From contig DAOVUC010000107.1 in assembly GCA_030632765.1 (NCBI GenBank), forward strand, positions 1-6,052: a stretch of DNA of 6,052 nucleotides, given 5' to 3'. How positions within the stretch are numbered: the stretch's first letter is position 1; every line of letters begins with the position of its first letter. The notes under the pieces are model-generated. The model saw only the letters and a list, made by a program, of their open reading frames with translations, was not told the origin of the DNA and ran no database searches. Origin of the DNA: Candidatus Dadabacteria bacterium. GTDB taxonomy: Bacteria > Desulfobacterota_D > UBA1144 > Nemesobacterales > UBA2774. Positions 5,807 through 6,052 of the stretch are shown here, piece by piece. The translations under genes and the position numbers were made by a program.

Positions 5807-6052
5807 ATGAAGAAACTAATAATTCCAGCTTTTGTTATCTTAGCCTTTGTAATAGCCGCCCCACTGACAAGCCTTGCAAAGAATTACCAGGGCGGCGGTC
5901 ATGGTTACAGCGGACAGGGCAAAGGCTATGGCGGTCACGGCAAGAGCTACGGCGGTCACGGCAAGAACTACGGCGGTCACGGCAAGAACTACGGCGGTCA
6001 CGGCAAGAGCTACGGCGGTCACGGTTATAAATACAGTAAACATAATAATCAC
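5807..6052 (+). CDS. Exported Gly/His/Lys/Tyr-rich tandem-repeat protein, 3'-truncated by the window
   Basis: No known family recognised. The ATG at 5807 is preceded by AGGAG with nine-base spacing, and the frame stays open for 82 codons to the last base, so the C-terminus is missing. The N-terminus is a classical signal peptide: MKK, a hydrophobic core (residues 4-18), then a likely cleavage after TSLA (residue 24). The mature part has degenerate units at 28-40 (GGGHGYSGQGKG), four near-perfect heptads YGGHGK[S/N] at 41-68, a partial fifth at 69-74, and a His/Asn/Lys-rich tail (SKHNNH at 77-82). It is low-complexity, hydrophilic, basic and without Cys. One histidine per heptad could bind divalent metals, and the preceding gene is a CDF metal exporter; a role in envelope metal buffering is inference only. 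Structural or adhesive functions of Gly/Tyr-rich repeats are an alternative. The opposite strand is also open here, but its product is a mirror of the repeat. Confidence 0.8.
   Translation, partial: MKKLIIPAFVILAFVIAAPLTSLAKNYQGGGHGYSGQGKGYGGHGKSYGGHGKNYGGHGKNYGGHGKSYGGHGYKYSKHNNH
5927..6028 (+). repeat. 21-bp in-frame tandem repeat (four full units and a partial fifth)
   Basis: Units begin at 5927, 5948, 5969 and 5990, with a partial unit at 6011. Each encodes YGGHGK plus Ser or Asn, and they differ only at the Tyr third base (tat in the first, tac in the others) and in the last codon (agc or aac). The units use ggc, ggt, cac, aag and tac almost exclusively, making the block clearly richer in G+C than its surroundings. 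Near identity at silent positions suggests recent expansion or ongoing slippage/recombination. Confidence 0.9.

Noticed and set aside
5840..6052. Antisense open frame encoding a hydrophobic AVTAV-type repeat protein
   Set aside because: It is the exact reverse complement of the 21-bp repeat. The + strand frame has a signal peptide, an AGGAG at good spacing and a normal start, so the antisense product is a by-product of the repeat.

Overview
The window is AT-rich (below half G+C by eye) and densely coded, with every supported gene on the + strand. A lipobox-type secreted thioredoxin, a CcdA homologue and clear Shine-Dalgarno sequences point to a bacterium, most likely one with a Gram-negative type envelope and c-type cytochromes. 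The sequence alone does not fix the lineage. An uncultured environmental group is my guess. No mobile element, CRISPR array, tRNA or rRNA is visible.

Layout. Positions 1-730 hold the 3' part of a PiT-family inorganic phosphate transporter. It is broken by a small internal deletion with a frame change near 350-360 that removes the family's second signature loop. Positions 787-2066 are a two-gene, ATGA-overlapping pair: a TlpA/ResA-like thioredoxin lipoprotein and CcdA, which together move reductant across the inner membrane for cytochrome c maturation or related thiol reduction. Positions 2193-2945 encode a Sfp-type 4'-phosphopantetheinyl transferase with a GTG start and no visible Shine-Dalgarno.

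Positions 2946-3418 are a 473-base interval without a conventional gene, yet rich in signals: a near-consensus sigma-70 promoter (TTGACT-N16-TATAAT), two strong Shine-Dalgarno-like sites lacking a standard start codon, a 10-bp palindrome, a six-cysteine reading frame of 48-57 codons, and an AT-rich hairpin just before the next gene's ribosome binding site. This is the most unusual part of the window.

Positions 3419-5660 carry a stand-alone malic enzyme (without the phosphotransacetylase-like domain of long MaeB proteins) and, ten bases later, a cation diffusion facilitator, probably co-transcribed. The window ends inside a small exported protein (from 5807) made of near-identical seven-residue Gly/His/Lys/Tyr repeats. 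Its histidines and its position after a metal exporter suggest, but do not prove, metal binding in the envelope.

Most genes are ordinary housekeeping functions. The observations worth following up are the Cys-rich micro-ORF with its odd initiation context, the repeat protein, and the broken phosphate transporter.
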